Shown here: one piece after another, positions 1-8,105 of the stretch
Layout of the letters: each line of letters opens with the position of its first letter
Position numbering within the stretch: the first letter of the stretch is position 1
DNA from: Photobacterium sp. DA100
Lineage (GTDB): Bacteria; Pseudomonadota; Gammaproteobacteria; Enterobacterales; Vibrionaceae
Direction: 5' to 3'
Assembly (NCBI RefSeq): GCF_029223585.1
Contig: NZ_CP119424.1
Span: 496,001-560,000, forward strand
Length of the DNA stretch: 64,000 bases
Notes under the pieces: generated by a model
Database searches by the model: none
Seen by the model: the letters and a program-made list of their open reading frames with translations, nothing else
What the model was told of the DNA's origin: nothing
Made by a program: the position numbers and the translations under genes

Positions 1-776
1 TTTTGTGTATCACGTGCGACCTCTAACCAGCTCTCTTTTTGTCCAGTCGAATAACGAGGAGAGCCAAAGGCTGAGGCGAAGAAGCGCACAACGGGAGAAT
101 CTGGGTTCATGATTGATTCGCCAGTTTCTTCATTATCTAGAGCAGTAGCATGGTTAAGAACATTTAAAACCGTAACATCGTTCCAAACTGTTCCTTTGAG
201 CTCTGGTAAGTATTCGGTGATTTTTTGGTTTGGGTCTACTTTACCCTCTTCAACCAGCATTGCGACTACTGTACCAACCGTTGTTTTCGCTGCGGATGCC
301 CAAATATGACGATCCGTCGGTTTCATGCCAGGGTAGGATTCATAGACAATTTCACCTTTATGAATCAACATAAAGCCTTGGGTACGAAATTGAGGGGCAG
401 ATAAATAGTCTTCCATCGTCATTTCGCCTTTCGTCTCAGTATGGACTGTCAGTTTTGCGAGTTCAGGCTTCAGGTTTTTAGTGAGAGGTTGATAATCATA
501 ACTAGGTGATACCACTGCTGTAGGCATAAACTCACTCATGTGCATGTTGTAGTAGAGCGAGTGATCTCCTCCCATTTGCCAGTGGAAGTTATTAAAGCCG
601 TCACGAGCAGCATCGACAAATTGATTGCTAAAAGAGTTCTTTGCGGCTTCGACCGGTAGCGTGACTTGAGCGCCTTCCGCTTTGAGTGCCGCTGCCACAG
701 GGTTTTCTTCTGTGGCAGTAGAAACCTGGCCATAAAGCATAGATCCAATAATAAGTGCGAGAGCTTGGGTTTTCAT
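1..776 (-). CDS. Serine hydrolase of the beta-lactamase/penicillin-binding fold, 3' end outside the window
   Basis: The reading frame opens at ATG 776 and stays open to the window edge, so about 258 N-terminal residues are visible and the C-terminus is missing. It starts with a hydrophobic signal-like stretch (MKTQALALIIGSMLYG). Near residue 160 it has the motif SAAKTT, which fits the SxxK active-site motif of class C beta-lactamases, esterases and DD-peptidases (PF00144); Ser would be the acylated nucleophile and Lys the general base. The downstream YxN and KTG motifs lie beyond the edge, so substrate class cannot be told. It is probably periplasmic. It is transcribed away from the broken AraC regulator at 859, with about 80 bases between the two starts, so that regulator may once have controlled it. 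A true beta-lactamase is possible, but many members of this family are esterases. Confidence 0.75.
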   Translation of the reverse strand, partial: MKTQALALIIGSMLYGQVSTATEENPVAAALKAEGAQVTLPVEAAKNSFSNQFVDAARDGFNNFHWQMGGDHSLYYNMHMSEFMPTAVVSPSYDYQPLTKNLKPELAKLTVHTETKGEMTMEDYLSAPQFRTQGFMLIHKGEIVYESYPGMKPTDRHIWASAAKTTVGTVVAMLVEEGKVDPNQKITEYLPELKGTVWNDVTVLNVLNHATALDNEETGESIMNPDSPVVRFFASAFGSPRYSTGQKESWLEVARDTQ

Positions 777-858
777 TATTTCGTCTCCTATTTGGTTATG
801 CGTCTATATTATTTGATAGTAGAATGGATTTTTAGGTCATATAGCGCCAAGGAGTGCC

Positions 859-1668
859 GTGTTAACTAATATTAATACCACTAGTTCCAATAACCTTAGT
901 CCCTTTTGTTCGGTTTTTCTGAAAACACAGAATTGAATAAAAAAACTCGCTGAGGTGCATCAAATCCCAGAAGATTTAACCAGTCGTACTGTGTGGTTTT
1001 TTTCACAGCAAGTAATATCGTTCCCCATGGCCATGATGCGCCATAGTAATAAAAGAGTTGGAATAGAAGTCGGAAAGCTAATAACTCTTGGTCAAATATC
1101 AACTTCGTTAGAAGAAAGCCTCAAGCAGTGTCAAGATTTGGGGGAAGCCATCGTAACCCTGATTAAGTTGATGCTCGAACTTAATAGTCACGTTGTCATT
1201 TGGGTAGACCAAATCGAAGGTCATTGGTATCTGTGTCATAGGGGGGCTATCACCCGTCTACTCCTGGCTTTGATCAGGCGGAGTGGTTTAGGTCTTTTGC
1301 TTTATTATCAATGTGCCGATTATTTATGGGTAAAGATTGGGTACCAGATCATGCGTTTATGAGTTTTTCTGAACACTTAACAAAAGGCTTACCAATTGGT
1401 TTTGCTAAAACAGCGTTTAGCTTTGACCATTCTTTCGGCGCAATTAGGATAGATCTTGATGATGGTTTTAAGCCGATTCCTCCTTCACCCGTAAGTGAAC
1501 TAGAGTGGTCGCAAAGGGTGAAACGTCTATCACAAACTTATGTTGTGTTACCATTTTTTACTGTTGATTGGTTTGCTAAATTTTTGAGTATGTCTGCTAG
1601 GACATTACAGAGACGGCTGGCAGAGCATGGGTTGACGGTGAAACAATTGCGAGATGAAGCGAGAAGAG
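859..1668 (+). pseudogene. Broken AraC-family transcriptional regulator
   Basis: A GTG at 859 preceded by AAGGAG (849-854) begins a frame that reads as the arabinose-binding-type N-terminus of an AraC regulator. It meets TGA at 934-936, then continues in the same frame with KKLAEVHQIPEDL. After about 1240, near a run of six G (1243-1248 region), the sense reading moves to another frame (PSTPGFDQAEWF through MSARTLQRRLAEHGLTVKQL). It ends inside the C-terminal helix-turn-helix at about 1668, where IS256-type sequence begins. A premature stop, at least one frameshift and loss of the second half of the DNA-binding domain make it non-functional. It is divergent from the serine hydrolase at 776. 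The exact position of the frameshift is an inference from where family-like sequence resumes. Confidence 0.75.
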
Positions 1669-1671
1669 ATG

Positions 1672-1866
1672 TTTGATGGTTATCTGAATATGGGTAGAAA
1701 TGGGCGCTTACCCAAGAAATGGACGATGCCGATTAGAAACTGGCGAGAAGCACTAAACCGCTTTGCGATTATGTTTGAAGACCGACTCACTGAATACAGT
1801 TACCCCGACAGTTACACAGAATTATTTACAGGGTCATATGTGCAGTTGAGAGGTGTTGAAGCATGA
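1672..1866 (+). mobile_element. C-terminal remnant of an IS256-family (mutator-type) transposase
   Basis: The frame encodes about 60 residues containing KKWTMPIRNWREALNRFAIM and FEDRL, which resemble the conserved C-terminal tail of IS256/IS285-type transposases (PF00872). No DDE catalytic core is present, so this is only the 3' end of the element. It is fused directly to the truncated AraC pseudogene: the junction lies at about 1660-1685, and the overlap of frames gives a chimeric ORF from 1654. This is the usual scar of an insertion followed by deletion. The family assignment rests on recognition of the tail motif alone. Confidence 0.6.
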
Positions 1867-1927
1867 GAGTTACACCTTTTGCGTTTTGATTTAAGATTCG
1901 ACACCTTTATCAAAACGGGTAACTCTC
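1865..1927. repeat. Imperfect inverted repeat next to the IS256 remnant
   Basis: GAGAGTTAC at 1865-1873 is the reverse complement of GTAACTCTC at 1919-1927, and CGTTTTGAT at 1882-1890 is the reverse complement of ATCAAAACG at 1909-1917. The arms are offset by 8 versus 1 bases. It starts at the stop codon of the transposase remnant, so it may include the right terminal repeat of the IS or a partner end. A transcriptional terminator is less likely because no T-tract follows. Confidence 0.45.
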
Positions 1928-1991
1928 ACTTGTTTCAAGTAGATGTGTCAGCTATTGTCTGAACTAATACAGATTAAACCATTTGATCTAA

Positions 1992-2582
1992 TTAGTTTAC
2001 TATGACACTAATCTTGGTTTCAGATTTTGCACCATTACTGTCGGTCGCAACCGCTTTGATTTCTTGCTCTCCAACTTTGTCAAGAACATGATTCCAGTAA
2101 CGATAAGGTGAGTGATTTTCAATCCTTACACTTTCACCATTAACAAAGAACTCAACGTTGGCAATGATTACACCTTCTTGGGTTGATTGAGCCGTAGCCT
2201 CAACTTTAGGAATGATGTCGCCCAAATAGTATTCTTTACCGTCAAAAGGGACCACAATTTCAACTTCTGGTGCAATAGGTACTTCAGTGTCTTTTACGAA
2301 CACTTTAATGATTGATTCTGATTTGGCACCTTTACTATCAGTCGCAACTGCTTTGATTTCGTGCTCTCCAACCTTATCCAGAACATGATTCCAGTAACGA
2401 TATGGTGAGTGATTTTCAACTCTAACGCTCTCACCATTTACAAAGAACTCAACGTTGGCGATGGTTACACCTTCTTGAGTTGAATGAGCCGTAGCATCAA
2501 CTTTAGGAATGGTGTCACCTAAACTGTATTCTTTACCATCATAAGGAACCACAATTTCAACTTCTGGTAAAATTGGAACTTC
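1992..2582 (-). repeat. Tandem duplication encoding the last two Ig-like domains
   Basis: Two copies with a 297-base period: 2286-2582 (99 codons) and 1992-2285 (97 codons plus stop). The protein copies differ at roughly a dozen of 97 aligned positions (for example PYDGKEYS versus PFDGKEYY), and long stretches are identical at DNA level. This indicates recent unequal recombination or selection to keep the repeats alike. The other Ig-like domains in the same protein are much more divergent. Confidence 0.9.
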
Positions 2583-5500
2583 AGAGTCCACACCGTAAAT
2601 AGTAATGGTTTCGCTGCTAGTTGCGCCTTGATCATCAATTGCTACTGCTTTGAGTGTATGCACGCCTTTGGTGACTTCCCATTCTGGAATTCGATTTGAA
2701 CCATGTGAAGTTTTTTTAACACTTTCACCATTGATGAACATTTCAAGGCTTTCAATTTCTCCATCTTCATCTTCAGCATAAGCCCTGATAACGATCAAAG
2801 AGCCGGTTTCAAACTGTTCTCCATTAGTCGGTCTATGGAACCAAACTGTTGGTGGTTTATTCGCTTCTACAGGTTTACCTGTAATGTTTACCTCTGACGT
2901 TGCTGTTGCCCCTTTATCATCGGTCGCGACGGCTGATAAAGTAAAGTTACCTAGACCAACGGTGTAGTTATTGTATTGATACGGAGGTTGTGTCACCGTC
3001 GCTAAACGTTTGCCGTTGACAAAGAACTCAACCTTTTCAACTTCTCCATTTTCATCATCAGCAATAGCTAAAATCCTTTCAATAACATGGCCTTCTTCAA
3101 ATTCAGCACCATTTGTTGGTTCAACAATGCTAACGGTTGGAGGCAGGTTATCCATTTCAACCCCCATAATAGTGATAGATGAAACACTCTTACCATTGTC
3201 GTTATCAATAGCTATGACATCGATTTTGTTTACACCTTCTTGGACAACAAAGTCTGTTAATCGGTAAGGTGCTTGATTCAAAATCTTTATGCTATTGTTG
3301 TTAACGAAAAACGTAACACTTTCAATTTCACCATCAGTATCCGTTGCATCAGCTTCGATAGTTATTTTACTACCTATAGGATATTTAGCTCCATCTGAAG
3401 GAGAGGTGATATTAACCACGGGTAATTCATTTTCACTATTACTTACTTTAATGAAGCTATTTTTTATTACCGTATCTGAATCATTGTCAGAAAATGCGGT
3501 TAACTTCACCGAGTGCTCACCAGGTGTATTGTAAGTGACAGTGGGGGATTTTGATGTACTGGTTGCAGGTGTACCACCTTCAAACACCCATTCCCAACGA
3601 TTAGCGTTATGTGAACTTTCATTAGCAAAGTTTACTGATTCGCCTAATCTGATTTCCTGCCTGATGGCGGAAAAATCAGCTTCTAGATCAGATGAAATAC
3701 CTATGTATGTCACTGGATTTGAAGGAATTACATCACCATTAACATCAACCGCTTTTGCAACTATGGTATGTTCACCTGTTGCTGAAACTTCCCAATTGTT
3801 CAAATTGTAAGGAGGATTGCGTCTTTTGCTTACAAAATCTCCGTTGATATAAAACTCAACGAAATCAATTTTCCCACCATTGTCATTAGTTTGTGATTTT
3901 ACCGTAAATATATGACCTTGATAGAATTGGATGTTATCAGTTGGCTCATAGATTTTAATCGTAGGTGGTTTATCCGCACTTTCAACGATAATCTTACCTT
4001 GCCAAGTTTCTTGATCGCTTTCTACATCGTTGCTTACCTTCAATGTAACATCATATACACCCTCTGAAGCATAAGTTACACTCGGTGATTTACCTGTGCT
4101 AGTGCTTGGTGAGCCACCAGGGAAGCTCCATTCATAATCAAGGTTATGACCCTGACTGCGATTAGAGAACTTGATGCTATCATCAGGCTCAATATTTGTT
4201 TTGTCAGCCTTGAAGCTTGCAAATACCGTATCTTTTGTTGTGTTAGCGTATTTGGCATCATCAAAGTACTCAACCAAGTTCAGATATTGGCGATTGACTT
4301 GTTTAATTGATGAAGTCAATTCCTCGTATGGGCGATGCCACATATCGAACATCCCTTTGTTTGAAACGCTTTCATTTTTAGGGTTGTCAATATGGTTGTT
4401 ATCTTGGTATTCAAACCACGTCCAGCCAACATTACCTTTACTTTGCATCCAAGTTAATGTCGCATTTTGGTAATAATGGCCACGATCTTTTTGAGTATTG
4501 GTAACTAAACCTGCACCTTCTATGTTGTCATGGTATTCAAAAGAAGTACCTTTGGCATAGAATGCAGAAACAAGCCATGGCTTACCGCCCCACTTAATCA
4601 TATTGTCCATGATTTCAGTCGGCTCACTCCAATAGCCAAAGCGGTTAACAGATAGAACATCCGCATGTTGCGCATAAGTTTCAACAAAAACTTTATTGGT
4701 TAATAGGTCGGTTTGGAATACGCGAGAGCCTAAATATAAGTGATTTGGTGCGTATTTTTTCATCGCAGCACTAACAGGTGCGTAGTAACTATCAACGTAA
4801 TGCCTAAAAAACTCTTCTTTCTCTAATTCAGTGATGTTGTCTATTGTTACAGGATCTGAATTACCGCGAAACTCTTGCACCCAATTTACGGCATACAAAT
4901 AGTTAAAGTGAGTTTTTGACTCTTCAAGGCTTAGCTTTAACACTTCCACATCAAAAGGCATTTCAATATCGACATACAAGCCTAAGAAGCGCGGGTCGCC
5001 ATTATATTTTGATAAGTATTCACGTAGATCATTGTCAATAAAATCGGCATGATCTTCATGAAAAACAGGTAGGATTTTCAGATCTTTTGGACGCGGAAAA
5101 CCAAGATAATCAGTAAACTCAGTAAGGGCATTTCTTACTGGGGTATAGTTCATCTTGTGCTCAGTCCTAACCATCTGCTCAGGTGTAACCGGGCCACCCC
5201 CAGTGTAAATACCAATGGATTTTAGATAAGGGAATTGTGTTTCAGCCCAGTGGTCAAAGTCTCTAAAAGGGGAGAACTCATCGAATGGGCCTGGTCTTAA
5301 TGCCACCACACTAGACATAAAAGTTAAATGTCCATTAGGGTCAATCATCCACCAGCGGCCATTAATTTCTTCCACACGGAAAAAACCAGTCGCTTCGTAC
5401 TGGGTACTTAAGAACCCGCCATATTCTGACAGTGGGGTTGATAGATCTTGCTGATAACCAGCGAGGTTATCAACAATAACAGTTGGCTCTTTCGTCCACA

Positions 5501-5648
5501 CAAAGCCCGCATTAGATTTGGCCCTGTCTACATGAATGTATTTTTGGACATATTTTTCTGGGATAACCGCATAGCTGCGCAGAGGAATACCCACTATGAA
5601 AGATAGCAAGGTTAATTTTGCTATCTTTGATTCAAACTTTTTTTTCAT
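1992..5648 (-). CDS. Secreted agarase-like glycoside hydrolase with PKD and Ig-like repeats; catalytic nucleophile apparently missing
   Basis: The ATG at 5648 gives 1218 residues with a signal peptide (about 1-27, ending LRSYA). A GTG four codons upstream is an alternative start. Residues about 45-445 resemble clan-A agarase/porphyranase-type hydrolases (NGRWWMIDPNGHLTF, then a TIM-barrel-like region ending GWTWFEYQDNN). The putative acid/base Glu229 is present in YVDIEMPF. At the strand position where relatives usually have TEFYAKG, this protein has VSAFYAKG, so Ala362 replaces the expected nucleophile Glu. Downstream are PKD 1 (about 480-560), an Ig-like domain, PKD 2 (about 655-740) and five Ig-like repeats of about 95 residues, the last two nearly identical. 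It is probably exported by Sec and anchored to or bound to polysaccharide. It may be a catalytically dead binding protein or use another residue. Agar as the substrate is inferred from family resemblance only. It lies 261 bases downstream of tatB. Confidence 0.65.
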   Translation of the reverse strand: MKKKFESKIAKLTLLSFIVGIPLRSYAVIPEKYVQKYIHVDRAKSNAGFVWTKEPTVIVDNLAGYQQDLSTPLSEYGGFLSTQYEATGFFRVEEINGRWWMIDPNGHLTFMSSVVALRPGPFDEFSPFRDFDHWAETQFPYLKSIGIYTGGGPVTPEQMVRTEHKMNYTPVRNALTEFTDYLGFPRPKDLKILPVFHEDHADFIDNDLREYLSKYNGDPRFLGLYVDIEMPFDVEVLKLSLEESKTHFNYLYAVNWVQEFRGNSDPVTIDNITELEKEEFFRHYVDSYYAPVSAAMKKYAPNHLYLGSRVFQTDLLTNKVFVETYAQHADVLSVNRFGYWSEPTEIMDNMIKWGGKPWLVSAFYAKGTSFEYHDNIEGAGLVTNTQKDRGHYYQNATLTWMQSKGNVGWTWFEYQDNNHIDNPKNESVSNKGMFDMWHRPYEELTSSIKQVNRQYLNLVEYFDDAKYANTTKDTVFASFKADKTNIEPDDSIKFSNRSQGHNLDYEWSFPGGSPSTSTGKSPSVTYASEGVYDVTLKVSNDVESDQETWQGKIIVESADKPPTIKIYEPTDNIQFYQGHIFTVKSQTNDNGGKIDFVEFYINGDFVSKRRNPPYNLNNWEVSATGEHTIVAKAVDVNGDVIPSNPVTYIGISSDLEADFSAIRQEIRLGESVNFANESSHNANRWEWVFEGGTPATSTSKSPTVTYNTPGEHSVKLTAFSDNDSDTVIKNSFIKVSNSENELPVVNITSPSDGAKYPIGSKITIEADATDTDGEIESVTFFVNNNSIKILNQAPYRLTDFVVQEGVNKIDVIAIDNDNGKSVSSITIMGVEMDNLPPTVSIVEPTNGAEFEEGHVIERILAIADDENGEVEKVEFFVNGKRLATVTQPPYQYNNYTVGLGNFTLSAVATDDKGATATSEVNITGKPVEANKPPTVWFHRPTNGEQFETGSLIVIRAYAEDEDGEIESLEMFINGESVKKTSHGSNRIPEWEVTKGVHTLKAVAIDDQGATSSETITIYGVDSEVPILPEVEIVVPYDGKEYSLGDTIPKVDATAHSTQEGVTIANVEFFVNGESVRVENHSPYRYWNHVLDKVGEHEIKAVATDSKGAKSESIIKVFVKDTEVPIAPEVEIVVPFDGKEYYLGDIIPKVEATAQSTQEGVIIANVEFFVNGESVRIENHSPYRYWNHVLDKVGEQEIKAVATDSNGAKSETKISVIVN

Positions 5649-5909
5649 GAAAATCACCACTAATAGTTAATTAATTTAGGAACAATTTCAGTGTGATGAG
5701 ATCGTTACCTTATTTGTATAGTGCATGTTGCATCAAAAATTTAAAGTCAATCCCTTGTTTGGCTTTTGCGCTAAATGAAAAAGAAAAGGATTTGGCCTAG
5801 ATATAATCTTACAGACATCATGTTGAAAAGTGGGTAACTGGCAGGTCAGGTACTAATTTAGTGTATGGCTGCATATTTTCAATGTTAGACATGAAAACTT
5901 CTCTTAACT

Positions 5910-6245
5910 CTATTTCTTATCGGTTGTCGCTGCATGCTGCTCGTATTTATTCCCAACGCAAGGAAGCTGAACTTCGGACGTTGTTCTTTTCAGATCTTGC
6001 ATTCTGTCACTATGTTCTGATATGAGTTTTTTCCCTCCCATATAGTTTGGATATTTCGAGTTTATCTGATGTTCCAGAAGTTTTGGTTCCTGATTTAGCT
6101 GGTTATTAAGCGAAAGCGCCGTCTTACGAACAGCATCAAGCCAACGGGATAATGTCCGTATCACGATTGGTAGGCGCTCAGGGCCCACTACAATCAGTCC
6201 TACCAAGGAGATCTGTATCAATTCCCAAAAACTGATATCAAACAC
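5910..6245 (-). CDS. tatB: Orphan TatB, twin-arginine translocase receptor subunit
   Basis: This 111-residue protein starts at GTG 6245 and has the TatB signature: a short N-terminal membrane helix beginning MFDISFWELIQISLVGLIVV, the GPERLP hinge and then an amphipathic helix (RTLSRWLDAVRKTALSLNN). TatB works with TatC to recognise RR-signal peptides. The C-terminal tail is polar and shorter than in typical chromosomal TatB. It lies 75 bases downstream of tatA, and no tatC follows: 261 bases later the agarase-like gene starts. It therefore depends on a TatC encoded elsewhere or is a relic. Its neighbour DUF1501 protein is a predicted Tat substrate, which suggests a dedicated pair. Confidence 0.88.
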   Translation of the reverse strand: MFDISFWELIQISLVGLIVVGPERLPIVIRTLSRWLDAVRKTALSLNNQLNQEPKLLEHQINSKYPNYMGGKKLISEHSDRMQDLKRTTSEVQLPCVGNKYEQHAATTDKK

Positions 6246-6320
6246 GTATCAAACCTACTCTTTATTTTGATGACTCTTCTTGGCAGGCCCATCAAACTGC
6301 TCCGCAAGTTTCTTTTGCAC

Positions 6321-6503
6321 CTAGTCTTTATCAACAAATTCATTATCTTTTTCGGTGGAAGAACCTTCATCGTTGATCGTATTTTTGAAGCCCTTTACGG
6401 CGGAACCTAAGTCCCCCCCAAAAGTACGCAACTTATTGGTTCCGAACAATAGAACAATGATTAATGCAATAATTAGTAATTGCCAAATACTGATACCACC
6501 CAT
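6321..6503 (-). CDS. tatA: Orphan TatA, pore-forming Tat subunit, shortened by an in-frame TAG
   Basis: Sixty residues from ATG 6503 with GAGG upstream. They include the N-terminal helix ([18 protein letters not shown]), the FGTNKLR hinge and the amphipathic helix [13 protein letters not shown]. TatA oligomers form the conduit for folded proteins. The frame stops at TAG 6321-6323, but it remains open for 21 further codons (VQKKLAEQFDGPAKK...) to another TAG at 6255-6257. The full length would be about 82 residues, matching the usual TatA size and Lys-rich tail. The visible tail is thus probably an ancestral C-terminus removed by a point mutation. The tail is the least conserved part of TatA, so the 60-residue form may still work. 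It is followed by tatB; DUF1501 lies 252 bases upstream. Confidence 0.88.
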   Translation of the reverse strand: MGGISIWQLLIIALIIVLLFGTNKLRTFGGDLGSAVKGFKNTINDEGSSTEKDNEFVDKD

Positions 6504-6755
6504 ACTTGTTTTACCTCAACTAGTTGTGGTTAATTACGAACTCCCCCATCTGTAGTGCATACTTAATGATGATTATCGAAAGGTATGAAACCTACGTGAT
6601 CCAATTTTAGCACTTTCTTTTAGCTACGATGGCTGCGCTGATTTACAGCCAATCGCTAATCAGTAATTTGGGCATATAGCCAGATGGGCAAGAAACTCGC
6701 GAAGCTTTGATTTTCTAAACCAGTACTCATAGTATACGGCTTAGGAAGTAGCCGT

Positions 6756-8099
6756 TTATTGGTTCAAACAGCTCCGAAAGAGTGGCAGTGTGGCTGGAGT
6801 AATACCACTACCCGAATTGGGATTTAGCGCAGGAAACAATGTGTTGATAGCGGTGTTACTTAGACCTAACCATGCTAGTAGTGATGCGTGTACCTGATCT
6901 GTTGATAGTGTTGGGATTACACGGGCTCGTGAAATCAAGTAAGGGCTTTGTGGTGATAAGTCAGGATATTCACCATAGAATTTTTTGCCAATTACATCAC
7001 CGCCCATAATCAATGAGTGGCTTGCCCATCCATGATCCGTTCCCTTTGTGCCATTAGGGATTAATGTGCGTCCAAAGTCGGAATGAGTAAATGTAGTCAC
7101 GTGATGTGATAACCCATGTACATTTAGAGCATTCTGGAAGGCAGCCATGGCTTGTGCTACTTCACCTAAAAGTCTTTCTTGCGTTTCAGCTTGGTTATTA
7201 TGGGTATCAAAGCCACCAATTTTACAACTAAAATATTGAGCTGGCTGTTGGAATTGCTCACGATTTAGTATCATTTTAAATACGGCTTCTAACTGTTCAC
7301 CAATCTTAGTGTCTGGGAACGATGTGCCTGTATTTGTTTCAAAAATGCCTTTATAGAGATCGTAATCTTCTAATGCATTTTGAGCTAAATTTGTATAGTG
7401 CCTTTCAAAAGGACTGCTATAGGCTTGGCTATTCTGTAATTTTTGATACAAGTCTCTTGATATATCATTGTTAAACATATCTTTTGGTAGGCTTGAACCA
7501 ACAGAATTAGATTGTGCCTGCAAGCAGTTAGTCCAAATCTGTAACCCACCCATATCATACATAGGCGCATTGATCTCAGAAGCCCCAAGGACGATAGCTG
7601 CAAGTGCCCCAAAACCTTCTTTAGATAGCTGTTGTGTACAATGCGACTGGATCATTTGAGACTGATGGCTATGACTAAACAAGTGTGAAGGGCGAGTTAA
7701 GTCACTGTAATTTGATGCCGTTACTTTCTCTGTAAGTGTGCCAACATTAAGAATGGCTGCTAATTGGCCATCTTTCCAGTATGGTTCCAGTGCCTCCATT
7801 GCTGGGTGCATAGCTAATTCAGTTGGGTTGCTCTCGCTATTCAGTGGAATTGTGCTGCTCTTGTCAATAGCAAGGTAATCTCGCAAAGTTTGATATTGAG
7901 TGTAAGCAGAGCTTTCTGTCGGAACAAGCATATTGTATCCATCATTACCGCCGGCAAGATCAATACCAACGATAGCTTTATAGCCACCATCACAAGATGC
8001 TAGATTACTTGCTAGAGCAGGAAAAGCAGATAAATTTAGAGCGGCGACACCGGTGCCCGCTGCGCCCATTTGTAAAAAACGACGACGAGTAAGTTTCAT
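6756..8099 (-). CDS. DUF1501-family protein with a twin-arginine signal peptide
   Basis: A 447-residue protein starting at ATG 8099. The N-terminus KLTRRRFLQMGAAGTG followed by a hydrophobic run and ALA is a clear Tat signal. The mature part matches the DUF1501 family, related to sulfatase/alkaline-phosphatase-like folds, with GGNDGYNMLVP near the start, GGFDTHNNQ in the middle and HSDFGRTLIPNGTKGTDHGW further on; the His/Asp residues of these motifs could bind metal. Its biochemical function is not known. The gene follows the DUF1800 gene with a 6-base gap, a pairing common in proteobacteria, and precedes tatA. The protein is most likely exported folded, perhaps together with its DUF1800 partner, which has no signal peptide of its own. 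Confidence 0.88.
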   Translation of the reverse strand: MKLTRRRFLQMGAAGTGVAALNLSAFPALASNLASCDGGYKAIVGIDLAGGNDGYNMLVPTESSAYTQYQTLRDYLAIDKSSTIPLNSESNPTELAMHPAMEALEPYWKDGQLAAILNVGTLTEKVTASNYSDLTRPSHLFSHSHQSQMIQSHCTQQLSKEGFGALAAIVLGASEINAPMYDMGGLQIWTNCLQAQSNSVGSSLPKDMFNNDISRDLYQKLQNSQAYSSPFERHYTNLAQNALEDYDLYKGIFETNTGTSFPDTKIGEQLEAVFKMILNREQFQQPAQYFSCKIGGFDTHNNQAETQERLLGEVAQAMAAFQNALNVHGLSHHVTTFTHSDFGRTLIPNGTKGTDHGWASHSLIMGGDVIGKKFYGEYPDLSPQSPYLISRARVIPTLSTDQVHASLLAWLGLSNTAINTLFPALNPNSGSGITPATLPLFRSCLNQ

Positions 8100-8105
8100 T
8101 TTTAA

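Noticed and set aside
4076..4473. ORFs on both strands inside the agarase-like gene
   Set aside because: Shadows of the long coding frame.
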